Source of the DNA: a bacterium
GTDB taxonomy: Bacteria > Bacillota > Clostridia > Oscillospirales > Oscillospiraceae
NCBI GenBank assembly: GCA_004560375.1
Contig: SFVC01000033.1
Location: forward strand, 1-29,435
Reading direction: 5' to 3'
DNA: 29,435 bases
Shown one piece after another: positions 1-6,686 of this stretch. The notes beneath the pieces are model-generated. The model was not told where the DNA came from and did no database searches. It worked only from the letters and a program-made list of their open reading frames with translations. A program made the translations under genes and the position numbers. Every line of letters starts with the position of its first letter. Position 1 is the stretch's first letter.

Positions 1-66
1 ATGAAGATCGTCAAGACTATCTTGGTGAAAAATCGGCTGGTCAATCTGATCGTGAAGCCTCAGTAA
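1..66 (+). CDS. C-terminal end of an unidentified gene (5' truncated by window)
   Basis: The frame starting at base 1 reads 21 codons to a TAA and ends just before the rpsU promoter, so it may be the tail of a gene that begins outside the window. The visible residues are basic and hydrophobic (MKIVKTILVKNRLVNLIVKPQ without one obvious motif). A second frame is also open from base 3 but runs through the rpsU promoter and leader, which makes it less likely. I do not recognise a family. That the window opens with ATG is probably chance. Confidence 0.3.
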   Translation: MKIVKTILVKNRLVNLIVKPQ

Positions 67-108
67 CCGGTTTTTTCAGGCTCTTAAACAAATTTTGTGG
101 AAAAATCC

Positions 109-137
109 TTGACAATTCCTCCGAAGGTCCGTATAAT
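109..137 (+). promoter_or_regulatory. Sigma-A promoter of rpsU
   Basis: A perfect TTGACA at 109-114 and a perfect TATAAT at 132-137 are separated by 17 bases. Transcription would start near 144, giving a leader of about 70 bases before the rpsU start. The match to the housekeeping consensus is complete. Confidence 0.9.
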
Positions 138-215
138 AGCTTTGTTAACGCCATAGATTATGGCCCTTAAAGTATCCTGGATTGAGCCGGATACCTCGGA
201 GGGAGGGAAATATAG

Positions 216-398
216 ATGTCTGAAATTCATGTGAAGGACGGCGAGTCCATCGACAGCGCACTGAAGCGTTTTAAGCGTTCCTGCGCCAAGGCGGGCGTCA
301 TCGCCGAGGTCCGTAAGAGAGAGCATTATGAGAGCCCCAGCGTGAAGCGCCGCAAGAAGTCTGAGGCCGCTCGCAAGAACAAGAAGCGTTATTATTGA
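216..398 (+). CDS. rpsU: 30S ribosomal protein S21
   Basis: This 60-residue basic protein matches bacterial S21 over its whole length: the N-terminal SEIHVKDGESIDSALKRFKR segment and a very basic tail (VKRRKKSEAARKNKKRYY). S21 binds the platform of the small ribosomal subunit near the 3' end of 16S rRNA and helps initiation. The start is set by a strong GGAGGGAGGG ribosome binding site. The gene is monocistronic, with a consensus promoter upstream and a strong hairpin terminator directly after the stop. In many Firmicutes a gatB/yqeY gene follows rpsU; here it does not. Confidence 0.97.
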   Translation: MSEIHVKDGESIDSALKRFKRSCAKAGVIAEVRKREHYESPSVKRRKKSEAARKNKKRYY

Positions 399-403
399 TG
401 CTG

Positions 404-438
404 AAAAAGTGCTGTGCCGACAGGCACAGCACTTTTTT
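404..438. terminator. Bidirectional terminator between rpsU and the convergent 437-1207 gene
   Basis: GTGCTGTGCC at 409-418 pairs perfectly with GGCACAGCAC at 423-432 around a four-base loop. The stem is flanked by five A on the left and six T on the right, so a U-tract is present in either direction. It serves rpsU on the plus strand and the gene ending at 437 on the minus strand. Confidence 0.93.
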
Positions 439-1207
439 ATTGCTTCCCCAGCTTGCCCATGATGTCCCTGACCTCCGGCCACATGAGAAACGCTGCGGAA
501 AATCCCATGGACGCGCCCAGCTTCAGCTTTTGGTTCAGCGTCTCCGCGTCGTCGAACAGCACAAAGTGGAACTCGCCGCCCCGGGTGTAGGTGAAATACC
601 GGGCGCACAGCTCCTGGGAGAAGAACACCGACGGCGACTCCCGCTCCATCAGCTTGCGGAACCGTTCTTCGTCCAGCGGTTCCCCCTCGCCGGAGCGGGC
701 GGGCAGGCGGAAATCCATTCGCAGCCGCTGGACGTCCAGCGCCAGACGTCCCGCGCCGCCGTGGGCTTCGGCGGCATCCTGCAGCCGCTGGTTCAGGCTT
801 CCGCCTGAAATGGCGGTGCAGATCAGGATGACGGTGCCGTCACCCGCGTTCTGGGCGTAACGCTCCGGCAGATACAGCGTTCGCCGCGCGGAGGCCAGCG
901 CCGGCCCCAGCCGCTGGGCAAAGGCCAGCCGGTCCCGGCGGATGGGCTCCTCGAAGTCCAGCACCGCGCCGGTGTAGCCCCACCGCCCGCACTCCCGCTG
1001 CACCGCCGTGCACAGGGCGTCCGGGTCGCCGATCATCGGCGCCTCCCGGTCGCTGACGGACAGCAGCCCGCCCCGGGTCTGGAGCGGTAGGCTTTGCCGC
1101 AGCAGGGTGGAGCCGGGGCCGATGCGGTAGGACACATGGGCCAGTGTCCGGCCGTATTGGGCAGCCTCCCGGGCCTCGCCCGGCGTTACGGCCAGATAGA
1201 GCTGCAC
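437..1207 (-). CDS. Conserved protein resembling a glycoside hydrolase 18-type TIM barrel
   Basis: A 256-residue protein without a signal peptide or membrane segment. The segment GYTGAVLDFEEP near residues 77-88 resembles the beta-4 strand of GH18 enzymes (hydrophobics then DxxDxE), and AAFLMWPEVRD near the C terminus resembles the last barrel strand with its conserved Trp. The full DxxDxE motif is not present, so chitinase activity is doubtful; a degenerate YaaH-like or non-catalytic carbohydrate-binding barrel is possible. The start is a GTG at 1207, chosen because AAGGGGG lies eight bases upstream; a nearby ATG is out of frame. It is divergent from the yqeG-like gene and converges on rpsU. 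The coding call is firm, the function is not. Confidence 0.75.
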   Translation of the reverse strand: MQLYLAVTPGEAREAAQYGRTLAHVSYRIGPGSTLLRQSLPLQTRGGLLSVSDREAPMIGDPDALCTAVQRECGRWGYTGAVLDFEEPIRRDRLAFAQRLGPALASARRTLYLPERYAQNAGDGTVILICTAISGGSLNQRLQDAAEAHGGAGRLALDVQRLRMDFRLPARSGEGEPLDEERFRKLMERESPSVFFSQELCARYFTYTRGGEFHFVLFDDAETLNQKLKLGASMGFSAAFLMWPEVRDIMGKLGKQ

Positions 1208-1220
1208 ATCTCACGCCCCC

Positions 1221-1249
1221 TTGTATTGCCCCACGAAATCTGTTATGAT
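1221..1249 (+). promoter_or_regulatory. Promoter of the yqeG-like HAD gene
   Basis: TTGTAT at 1221-1226 and TATGAT at 1244-1249 are separated by 17 bases and lie 35 bases upstream of the ATG at 1284. The site occupies the divergent gap, next to the ribosome binding site of the minus-strand gene. Confidence 0.7.
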
Positions 1250-1283
1250 GGACACAATACATTATGCACAGAAGGAGCCGCCT

Positions 1284-1796
1284 ATGCCGTTTTCTCTCGT
1301 ACCCCACCGCGTGTTCGGCTGTTACGCCGACATCACCCCGGATTACCTCACGGAGCAGGGGATCACCTTGCTGCTCAGCGACCTGGATTTCACCCTGGCC
1401 GCGAAAAAGACGCCCCGGCCGGATCAGCCCCTCCGGGACTGGATCGCGGATCTGGCGGCTCACGGCATCGGCTTTATGATCGTGTCTAATAACCGCTCCG
1501 GCAGGCGGGTGACGGAGTTCTGCGCGGACCTGGGCGTACCGTATCAGGGCCACGCCCGGAAACCTAGTCCCCGGGGCCTGTACGCTGCCATGGAGCGGGC
1601 GGGGGCGGACGCGGCCCACACCGCCATGCTGGGGGACAAGCTGCTGACGGATATGCTGGCCGCCAACCGGGCCGGGGTCCTGGCGCTGATGGTGGAGCCG
1701 GTGGGAGGCCCGGTCACCGCCTGGCAGAAAGTGCTCCACGCCCTGCAAGCGCCGTTCAAAGCGGCCAGCCGCCGCCATGCGGAGAAAATTGGATGA
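1284..1796 (+). CDS. YqeG-family HAD (IIIA) phosphatase
   Basis: A 170-residue HAD-superfamily hydrolase. Motif I is DLDFT (Asp33, Asp35, Thr37), motif II is the Ser of IVSNN (Ser68), motif III is Lys93 in ARKPSP and motif IV is GDKLLTD (Asp118, Asp123). Length and order match YqeG, a family related to phosphatidylglycerophosphate phosphatases (mitochondrial PTPMT-type GEP4). Most YqeG proteins have Asn in motif I (DxDNT); here it is Phe, although the nucleophile and acid/base Asp are kept. The ATG at 1284 is preferred over an upstream ATG at 1221 because GAAGGAG lies just before it and the promoter covers 1221-1249. It stands alone between a divergent gene and efp. A role in lipid head-group dephosphorylation is inferred. 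Confidence 0.85.
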   Translation: MPFSLVPHRVFGCYADITPDYLTEQGITLLLSDLDFTLAAKKTPRPDQPLRDWIADLAAHGIGFMIVSNNRSGRRVTEFCADLGVPYQGHARKPSPRGLYAAMERAGADAAHTAMLGDKLLTDMLAANRAGVLALMVEPVGGPVTAWQKVLHALQAPFKAASRRHAEKIG

Positions 1797-1824
1797 AAAA
1801 AACGGGGAAGTCGTGGAAAAATAC

Positions 1825-1853
1825 TTGCAATCATGGGCAACATACGGTAAAAT
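1825..1853 (+). promoter_or_regulatory. Promoter of efp
   Basis: TTGCAA at 1825-1830 and TAAAAT at 1848-1853 are spaced by 17 bases. The predicted leader of about 80 bases contains a possible hairpin at 1886-1916. Confidence 0.75.
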
Positions 1854-1885
1854 ATCATCGGTAATTTTACTAGATATAGAATACA

Positions 1886-1916
1886 GAGAAAATGTCCTCC
1901 CGCAGGTCGTTTTCTC
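1886..1916 (+). other. Possible leader hairpin before efp
   Basis: GAGAAAA at 1886-1892 can pair with TTTTCTC at 1910-1916 around a 17-base loop. There is no U-tract, so this is not a terminator. It lies in the efp untranslated leader, upstream of the GAGGAGG ribosome binding site. The stem is AT-rich and weak, and its role is unknown. Confidence 0.35.
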
Positions 1917-1940
1917 GTAGATTTGTGAGGAGGAAAAACT

Positions 1941-2510
1941 ATGCCTACCATTACTGCCGGCGATTTCCGGAAGGGTATGATTTTCGAGATGGAAGGGAAG
2001 CCCATGGTGGTCGTGGACTTCCAGCACGTGAAGCCCGGCAAGGGCGCCGCGTTCGTCCGCACCAAGTACAAGAACGTCATCACCGGAACCATCCGTGAGG
2101 AGTCCTTCAACCCCACCGCCAAGTTCGAGCAGGGCGCTGTGGAGCGCAAGAACGCCGAGTACAGCTACAACGACGGCGACCTGTACTATTTCATGGACCC
2201 GGAGACCTTCGACATGACCCCGCTGAACAAGGACGTGCTGGGCGACGCCTTCCAGTTCGTCAAGGAGAACACCATGTGCACCCTGGTCAGCTACAAGGGC
2301 AGCGTGTTCACCGTGGAAGTCCCCAACTTCGTAGAGCTGGAGGTCACTGAGACCGAGCCCGGCGTGAAGGGCGATACCGCCACTAACGTCACCAAGAACG
2401 CCGTCTTGGAGACTGGCGCGCAGATCAAGGTGCCCCTGTTCATCAACGAGGGCGAGAAGATCCAGATCGACACCCGTACCGGAGAGTACCTGGGCCGCGT
2501 GAAGGAGTAA
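1941..2510 (+). CDS. efp: Translation elongation factor P
   Basis: A 189-residue EF-P, which enters the ribosomal E site and relieves stalling at consecutive prolines. All three beta-barrel domains are recognisable: the KOW-like domain I with the tip loop KPGKG (Lys34 at the position modified in other bacteria), domain II, and the OB-like domain III with the family signature GAQIKVPLFINEGEKIQIDTRTGEYLGRV at the C terminus. A strong GAGGAGG site precedes the ATG. No EpmA/EpmB or YmfI-like modification gene is present in the window, so the modification state of Lys34 cannot be told. Confidence 0.97.
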   Translation: MPTITAGDFRKGMIFEMEGKPMVVVDFQHVKPGKGAAFVRTKYKNVITGTIREESFNPTAKFEQGAVERKNAEYSYNDGDLYYFMDPETFDMTPLNKDVLGDAFQFVKENTMCTLVSYKGSVFTVEVPNFVELEVTETEPGVKGDTATNVTKNAVLETGAQIKVPLFINEGEKIQIDTRTGEYLGRVKE

Positions 2511-2515
2511 GACAT

Positions 2516-2541
2516 AAAGGGGGGACTTCCGTCCCCCCTTT
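2516..2541 (+). terminator. Terminator of efp
   Basis: AAAGGGGGGAC at 2516-2526 pairs with GTCCCCCCTTT at 2531-2541 around TTCC. It starts five bases after the efp stop. Near-identical hairpins occur after cls (8251-8276) and, on the minus strand, after the aconitase gene (28394-28418). Confidence 0.85.
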
Positions 2542-2596
2542 CTTCCCCCTTGGAAAGGGAACTACAACATTTTTTATCAAGAAAGGAGCAACCGCT

Positions 2597-2989
2597 ATGG
2601 AAATCTCTGAGAAGGTCGCCTATCTGAAGGGCCTGGCCGAGGGCATGGAGCTGGACACCGAGAAGAAGGAGGGCAAGCTGCTGGAGCTGGAGGACATCCA
2701 GGACGAGCAGGCGGAGCTGGCCGACGGCCTGGACGCCGTCAGCGATGACCTGGAGGATGTGGAAGACATCGTGTTCGAGGACTGGGACGACGAGGACGAC
2801 GAGTACGAGGAAGACGAGCTGGACGAGGATGAGGAGTGCTACGCCACCACCTGCCCCACCTGCGAGGAGACCATCTACTTTGACGAGTCCATCCTAGAAG
2901 ACGGCGAGGTCATCTGCCCCAACTGCGGCGAGAAGCTGGAGTTCGACCTGACCAGCCTGGACGAGGAACCCGAGGACGGCGAGGAATAA
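2597..2989 (+). CDS. CD1247-type acidic zinc-ribbon protein
   Basis: A 130-residue, very acidic protein. Residues 1-20 (EISEKVAYLKGLAEGMELD) match the N-terminal helix found in the clostridial CD1247 family. Residues 28-80 are a long Asp/Glu-rich stretch likely to be helical or disordered. Residues 81-115 hold a zinc ribbon with CxxC pairs at 86/89 and 107/110, followed by another acidic tail. The start follows AAAGGAG. Molecular function is not known. The combination of acidic tail and zinc ribbon suggests contact with a basic nucleic-acid-binding partner such as RNA polymerase or the ribosome, but this is speculation. Confidence 0.85.
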   Translation: MEISEKVAYLKGLAEGMELDTEKKEGKLLELEDIQDEQAELADGLDAVSDDLEDVEDIVFEDWDDEDDEYEEDELDEDEECYATTCPTCEETIYFDESILEDGEVICPNCGEKLEFDLTSLDEEPEDGEE

Positions 2990-3004
2990 TTCCCCGAGAA
3001 TAGG

Positions 3005-3034
3005 AAACGCCCGGTGCCTGCGCACCGGGCGTTT
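3005..3034 (+). terminator. Terminator of the 2597-2989 gene
   Basis: AAACGCCCGGTGC at 3005-3017 pairs perfectly with GCACCGGGCGTTT at 3022-3034 around a four-base loop, continuing into a short T run. It lies between convergent genes. The minus-strand U-tract is only three bases long, so it should work best on the plus strand. Confidence 0.9.
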
Positions 3035-3049
3035 TTATATGAGTTGGTA

Positions 3050-4063
3050 TCATACAGGCCCCAGCCAGCTGTCAAAGCTGGTCTCACGAAATTCCTCCAG
3101 AGACTGCCGGAATTGGGGCGCCCACTGGGAAACCCGCCCCATTCCCACCGCCAGCGGGTCGATGCAGCGCAGCTTGGCAGGTATCTGGAGCCACTGGCCT
3201 TCCGCGGGGCGGCTGGGCCGGGATTCGATGTTTGTGTATCCCCGGTAACGCCGCCACAGCGGACCGCAGACCGCGTCCGCTTCCAGCCTGCGGATGACCT
3301 GGGGCTCCGTGCCGTACAGGTCCTCCGGGCCGATGACGTTCCGCTCCAGCGCCAGCCGCAGCAGCCGGGCCAGCACCTCCATGGAGAAGCGGTCCTCGTC
3401 CGCCACATAGATGCGGGCGGTGCCCAGGGCGTCCATGGCGAAACCGGCCGCTGTCTCCGGCGTGCGGAAAGCCAGCTCCGGCTGGCCATCCTCATTTTCC
3501 GCGACGGTCAGGTCCGCGTAATAAGACCGGGCCTTCTCAAAAGAGATCAGACCGTAGTTCCACAGGTTCCCAAGAGAGTATTCCAACCGGTCCGCCGACA
3601 GCCAGGGCGTGTCGTTGTCGGCGATGGGGTAGTCGTGGTAGTCCGCTACTTGAGAGACCGTCAACCCCTCCCGCTGTAAAATACGCCGGATTTCAGGGGA
3701 GCGGTCGATCAGCTCCCCTGTCCGAGCCTCCGTGGACTCCTGCCGCAGGTGGTCCCCGTTGAGGAAATCCACCACATGGGCAAAGACCGGGGTGGCGATG
3801 TCATGGAGCAGCCCCGCCGCTGCCTGGGAGGGGCTTTTGGTAAAGTGCCACACGATGAGCCCTACGCCCACGCTGTGGTCGAAGCGGAAATAGGGCGCCA
3901 GCTTTCGGAACCGGGGGAAGTCCGTGTATTCGCAGCCGCAGTTCATGCCCACGTTTCGCAGCCGCCGCATTTCCGGCGTTTCGGCCAGCTCCCGCAGAAA
4001 GGGAGGAATGTCGGGATGGTAGACCGGCCACAGGGCCTGCATGGAGCCCGCCCGGTTTTCCAT
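3050..4063 (-). CDS. HD-domain phosphohydrolase
   Basis: A 337-residue metal-dependent hydrolase of the HD superfamily. Ligands follow the classic order: His63 in RFDHSVGV, His87-Asp88 in GLLHDIATPVFAH, and Asp158 in WLSADRLEY, with an extra YHDYP element at 142-146. RLRNVGMNCG near residues 34-43 resembles the segment before the first His in dGTPase/SAMHD1-like proteins. The start is the ATG at 4063, whose A is the last base of the stop codon of the upstream pantothenate kinase gene (TGATG overlap); an ATG ten codons further upstream lies inside that gene and is less likely. The overlap implies translational coupling. The substrate is unknown; a nucleotide or phosphorylated metabolite is expected. 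Confidence 0.85.
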   Translation of the reverse strand: MENRAGSMQALWPVYHPDIPPFLRELAETPEMRRLRNVGMNCGCEYTDFPRFRKLAPYFRFDHSVGVGLIVWHFTKSPSQAAAGLLHDIATPVFAHVVDFLNGDHLRQESTEARTGELIDRSPEIRRILQREGLTVSQVADYHDYPIADNDTPWLSADRLEYSLGNLWNYGLISFEKARSYYADLTVAENEDGQPELAFRTPETAAGFAMDALGTARIYVADEDRFSMEVLARLLRLALERNVIGPEDLYGTEPQVIRRLEADAVCGPLWRRYRGYTNIESRPSRPAEGQWLQIPAKLRCIDPLAVGMGRVSQWAPQFRQSLEEFRETSFDSWLGPV

Positions 4064-4902
4064 CACTCCACCGCCTTTTTCTTCAGGCTGCACAGCCCCG
4101 CGCCGATGGCGGTGGCGAAGGTGGCGTTTTCGGGTACGATGTAGTGGATGCCGTAGAGCTTTTCAAAATTCTCAAAGTTGGGCTGCACCTGGTCCAGGGT
4201 GGTCATGGACCCGGTCAGCACCACAGTCCGGGTATCGCAGCACTGGCAGGCCAGCACCGTCATGGTGCCGATGGCCTGGAGCACCAGATTCACCGCCCCA
4301 GCGGCCAGGTCAGCGGGGGAGGCGTCCTCCGCCAGATTGCCGAAGTTGGCGGCGGTGAGGGTGGGGTCCAGCGTGGGAGCGGGGTGGCAGGTAATGTCGG
4401 CAATGGTCAGGTCCACCTGGCCCAAATCGCCGCCGGCGGCCAGCTTTTTGATCTGGCCGAACCGCTCCATGCCCACCAGCTTGCGGCACAGGCCGCCCAA
4501 GGTGCCGCCGCCGATGCCGCTGCCGCACAGGTGCCGCACGGTGCCGTCCTTTTCCGCCCACATGAAAGCGGTGCCGGTGCCCATGGTGACCACCACGGCC
4601 TTGTCCTGGCCGGAGAGCGCCAGCGCCCCGGTGCCGCTGGCGGAGAACTCGTCCACCTTGCAGGTGGGCAGGCCGTAAATGTCGCCCTCCACGTAGCTCG
4701 CGCCGACGCCGGTGAGGACGATCCGCCGCACATCTGTCAGGGTCAGTCCGTTGCTGGTGAGATAGTTGCCCAAGGCGCCGTACAGACTGGTCACCTGGTC
4801 GTCTGCCCGCACCCGCAGCATGGAGACGATGCTCCCGTCGGTCCGGAGCCCGACGATTTTCGTGGTGGAGCCGCCGATGTCAATACCCAAAATCACATCC
4901 AT
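4063..4902 (-). CDS. coaW: Type II pantothenate kinase
   Basis: A 279-residue kinase catalysing ATP-dependent phosphorylation of pantothenate, the first committed step of coenzyme A synthesis. It has the ASKHA nucleotide fold: phosphate-1 loop GIDIGGSTTKIVG at 5-17, the GVGASYV segment, KVDEFSASGTGAL with the putative catalytic Glu, VVTMGTGTAFM, and the glycine-rich GSGIGGGTLGGLC. These are type II (Staphylococcus CoaW/eukaryotic PanK) features, not those of CoaA or CoaX. The start is MDVILGIDIGG at 4902, since residues upstream of it are non-conserved and overlap the promoter; GAGGGA lies upstream. It is the first gene of a two-gene unit with the HD hydrolase. Confidence 0.92.
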   Translation of the reverse strand: MDVILGIDIGGSTTKIVGLRTDGSIVSMLRVRADDQVTSLYGALGNYLTSNGLTLTDVRRIVLTGVGASYVEGDIYGLPTCKVDEFSASGTGALALSGQDKAVVVTMGTGTAFMWAEKDGTVRHLCGSGIGGGTLGGLCRKLVGMERFGQIKKLAAGGDLGQVDLTIADITCHPAPTLDPTLTAANFGNLAEDASPADLAAGAVNLVLQAIGTMTVLACQCCDTRTVVLTGSMTTLDQVQPNFENFEKLYGIHYIVPENATFATAIGAGLCSLKKKAVE

Positions 4903-4951
4903 GTGATGATCCCTCACTTTGAAAAGCGCCGGGGCGCTTTGATTCTCCCTC

Positions 4952-4980
4952 ATCATAGGGGAGGGGAGCCGCCTTGTCAA
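4952..4980 (-). promoter_or_regulatory. Promoter of the pantothenate kinase/HD hydrolase unit
   Basis: On the minus strand, TTGACA (plus-strand 4975-4980) and TATGAT (4952-4957) are separated by 17 bases. The start codon lies about 50 bases downstream at 4902. Confidence 0.85.
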
Positions 4981-5020
4981 TCAGAATTGACAAATATTTG
5001 ACGCGTTTTTTGAAAAACGA

Positions 5021-5049
5021 TTGCTTTTCCGGGCAAAGCCGCTTATAAT
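5021..5049 (+). promoter_or_regulatory. Promoter of pncB
   Basis: TTGCTT at 5021-5026 and TATAAT at 5044-5049 are spaced by 17 bases. The -10 region lies in a tandem repeat of GCTTATAATG, so a second TATAAT occurs ten bases on, without a good -35 partner. Confidence 0.85.
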
Positions 5050-5106
5050 GCTTATAATCAAGCCAGGTGACAAGACACTTGCCCAACATGATACCGAGGT
5101 GTAGTT

Positions 5107-6555
5107 ATGGATACGGAAAAGAAACTGAATATGACCATGCTCTGCGACTTTTACGAGCTGACCATGGGCAATGGGTATTTTCAGGCGGGCTATCAGGACC
5201 GGATCACATATTTTGATGTATTCTTCCGGGACGTCCCGGACAAGGGCGGCTTTGCCGTCTGCGCGGGCCTCAGCCAGCTCATTGATTACATAGAAAACCT
5301 CCATTTTGATGAGGAGGATATTGCGTACCTGCGGAGTAAGAATCTGTTTTCTGAGGAGTTTTTGAACTATCTCCGGAATTTCCATTTTTCCGGCGATATT
5401 TGGGCTATCCCGGAGGGCACACCCATTTTCCCCCGGGAGCCGGTGGTAACGGTCCGGGCCAAGGCTATCGAGGCCCAGCTCATTGAGACGTTCACACTGC
5501 TGACGGTGAACCACCAGAGCCTGATCGCCACCAAAGCCAACCGCATCTGCCGGGCGGCTCAGGGGCGGACGGTGCTGGAATTCGGCTCCCGCCGGGCCCA
5601 GGGCACCGACGGCGCCATCTCCGGCGCCCGGGCGGCCTATATCGGCGGCTGCAAGGGCACGGCCTGCACCATCTCCGACCAGCTCTACGGCGTCCCCGCC
5701 GGCGGCACCATGGCCCACTCCTGGGTCCAGATGTTTGACAGCCAGTACGAGGCCTTTAAGACCTACTGCCAGATCTATCCCACCAACGCAACGCTCCTGG
5801 TGGATACTTATAACGTCCTGAAATCCGGCGTGCCCGACGCCATCCGGGCCTTCAACGAGGTGCTGAAGCCCCTGGGTATCACCAAGTGCGGCATTCGTCT
5901 GGACTCCGGTGACATCGCCTACCTCTCCCGGGAGGCCCGGAAGATGCTGGACGACGCGGGTTGGACCGAGTGCCAGATTTCCGCGTCTAACTCGCTGGAC
6001 GAGTACATCATCCGGGACCTGCTGCAGCAGGGCGCCAAGATCGACATGTTCGGCGTCGGCGAGCGGATGATCACCGCCAGCAGCCAGCCGGTGTTCGGCG
6101 GCGTGTACAAGCTGGCCGCCGTGGAGGATGCCCAGGGCAACATCATCCCCAAGATCAAGGTCAGCGAGAACGTGGACAAGATCACGAATCCCCACTTCAA
6201 AAAGACCTACCGCATTTTCGATAAGGCTACCGGCAAGGCCGAAGCGGATTATATCGCCGTCTGGGACGAGACGGTGGATGAGACGCAGCCGCTGGAGCTG
6301 TTCGACCCCCGCGCTACCTGGAAGCGCAAGACCTACACGAATTTCGAGGCCCGGCCCCTTCAGGTACAGGTGTTCAAGGGCGGCCAGCTGGTCTACCAGC
6401 AGCCCTCCCTCCAGGAAATTCAGAAATACTGCGCGGAGCAGGTGGATACCCTGTGGGACGAGGTGAAGCGGTTCGAGAACCCCCATAAGTATTATGTCGA
6501 CCTCAGCCAGAAGCTGTGGGACATCAAGCAGGAGCTCCTGCGCCAGCGCAGATAA
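5107..6555 (+). CDS. pncB: Nicotinate phosphoribosyltransferase
   Basis: A 482-residue enzyme of the NAPRTase family, which joins nicotinate and PRPP (with ATP hydrolysis) to form nicotinate mononucleotide in the NAD salvage pathway. Recognisable elements are DFYELTMGNGYF at the N terminus, EFGSRRAQGTDGA (residues 158-170, phosphoribosyl binding), GGTMAHSWVQMF with His204 at the position of the phosphorylated histidine, CGIRLDSGD and FGVGERMITA. Length matches the longer Firmicutes type. The start follows GAGGTG. It is divergent from pantothenate kinase, so two cofactor-synthesis units share one intergenic region. A strong terminator follows, making it monocistronic. Confidence 0.96.
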   Translation: MDTEKKLNMTMLCDFYELTMGNGYFQAGYQDRITYFDVFFRDVPDKGGFAVCAGLSQLIDYIENLHFDEEDIAYLRSKNLFSEEFLNYLRNFHFSGDIWAIPEGTPIFPREPVVTVRAKAIEAQLIETFTLLTVNHQSLIATKANRICRAAQGRTVLEFGSRRAQGTDGAISGARAAYIGGCKGTACTISDQLYGVPAGGTMAHSWVQMFDSQYEAFKTYCQIYPTNATLLVDTYNVLKSGVPDAIRAFNEVLKPLGITKCGIRLDSGDIAYLSREARKMLDDAGWTECQISASNSLDEYIIRDLLQQGAKIDMFGVGERMITASSQPVFGGVYKLAAVEDAQGNIIPKIKVSENVDKITNPHFKKTYRIFDKATGKAEADYIAVWDETVDETQPLELFDPRATWKRKTYTNFEARPLQVQVFKGGQLVYQQPSLQEIQKYCAEQVDTLWDEVKRFENPHKYYVDLSQKLWDIKQELLRQRR

Positions 6556-6560
6556 GGCCC

Positions 6561-6592
6561 AGCGCCGCCGCGTTTGCGGCGGCGCTGTTTTT
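6561..6592 (+). terminator. Terminator of pncB
   Basis: AGCGCCGCCGC at 6561-6571 pairs perfectly with GCGGCGGCGCT at 6576-6586 around GTTT, followed by G and five T. Confidence 0.93.
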
Positions 6593-6619
6593 CCTCTCAA
6601 CGAATTTACAGAATCATAG

Positions 6620-6648
6620 TTGAAGCATTCGCCCGTTTTGGTTATAAT
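6620..6648 (+). promoter_or_regulatory. Promoter of cls
   Basis: TTGAAG at 6620-6625 and TATAAT at 6643-6648 are spaced by 17 bases, about 40 bases before the GTG start. Confidence 0.8.
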
Positions 6649-6686
6649 GATACCGGAAAGAGAGAAAGACCGGGAGGTGAAGAGCT

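Noticed and set aside
1221..1283. Earlier ATG for the yqeG-like gene
   Set aside because: These codons overlap the predicted promoter and the homology begins at the ATG at 1284, which has its own ribosome binding site.
4144..5001. Long plus-strand open frame across the pantothenate kinase gene
   Set aside because: It is the antisense shadow of a clearly recognised kinase, has an Ala/Gly/His-rich composition without any motif, and lacks a ribosome binding site.
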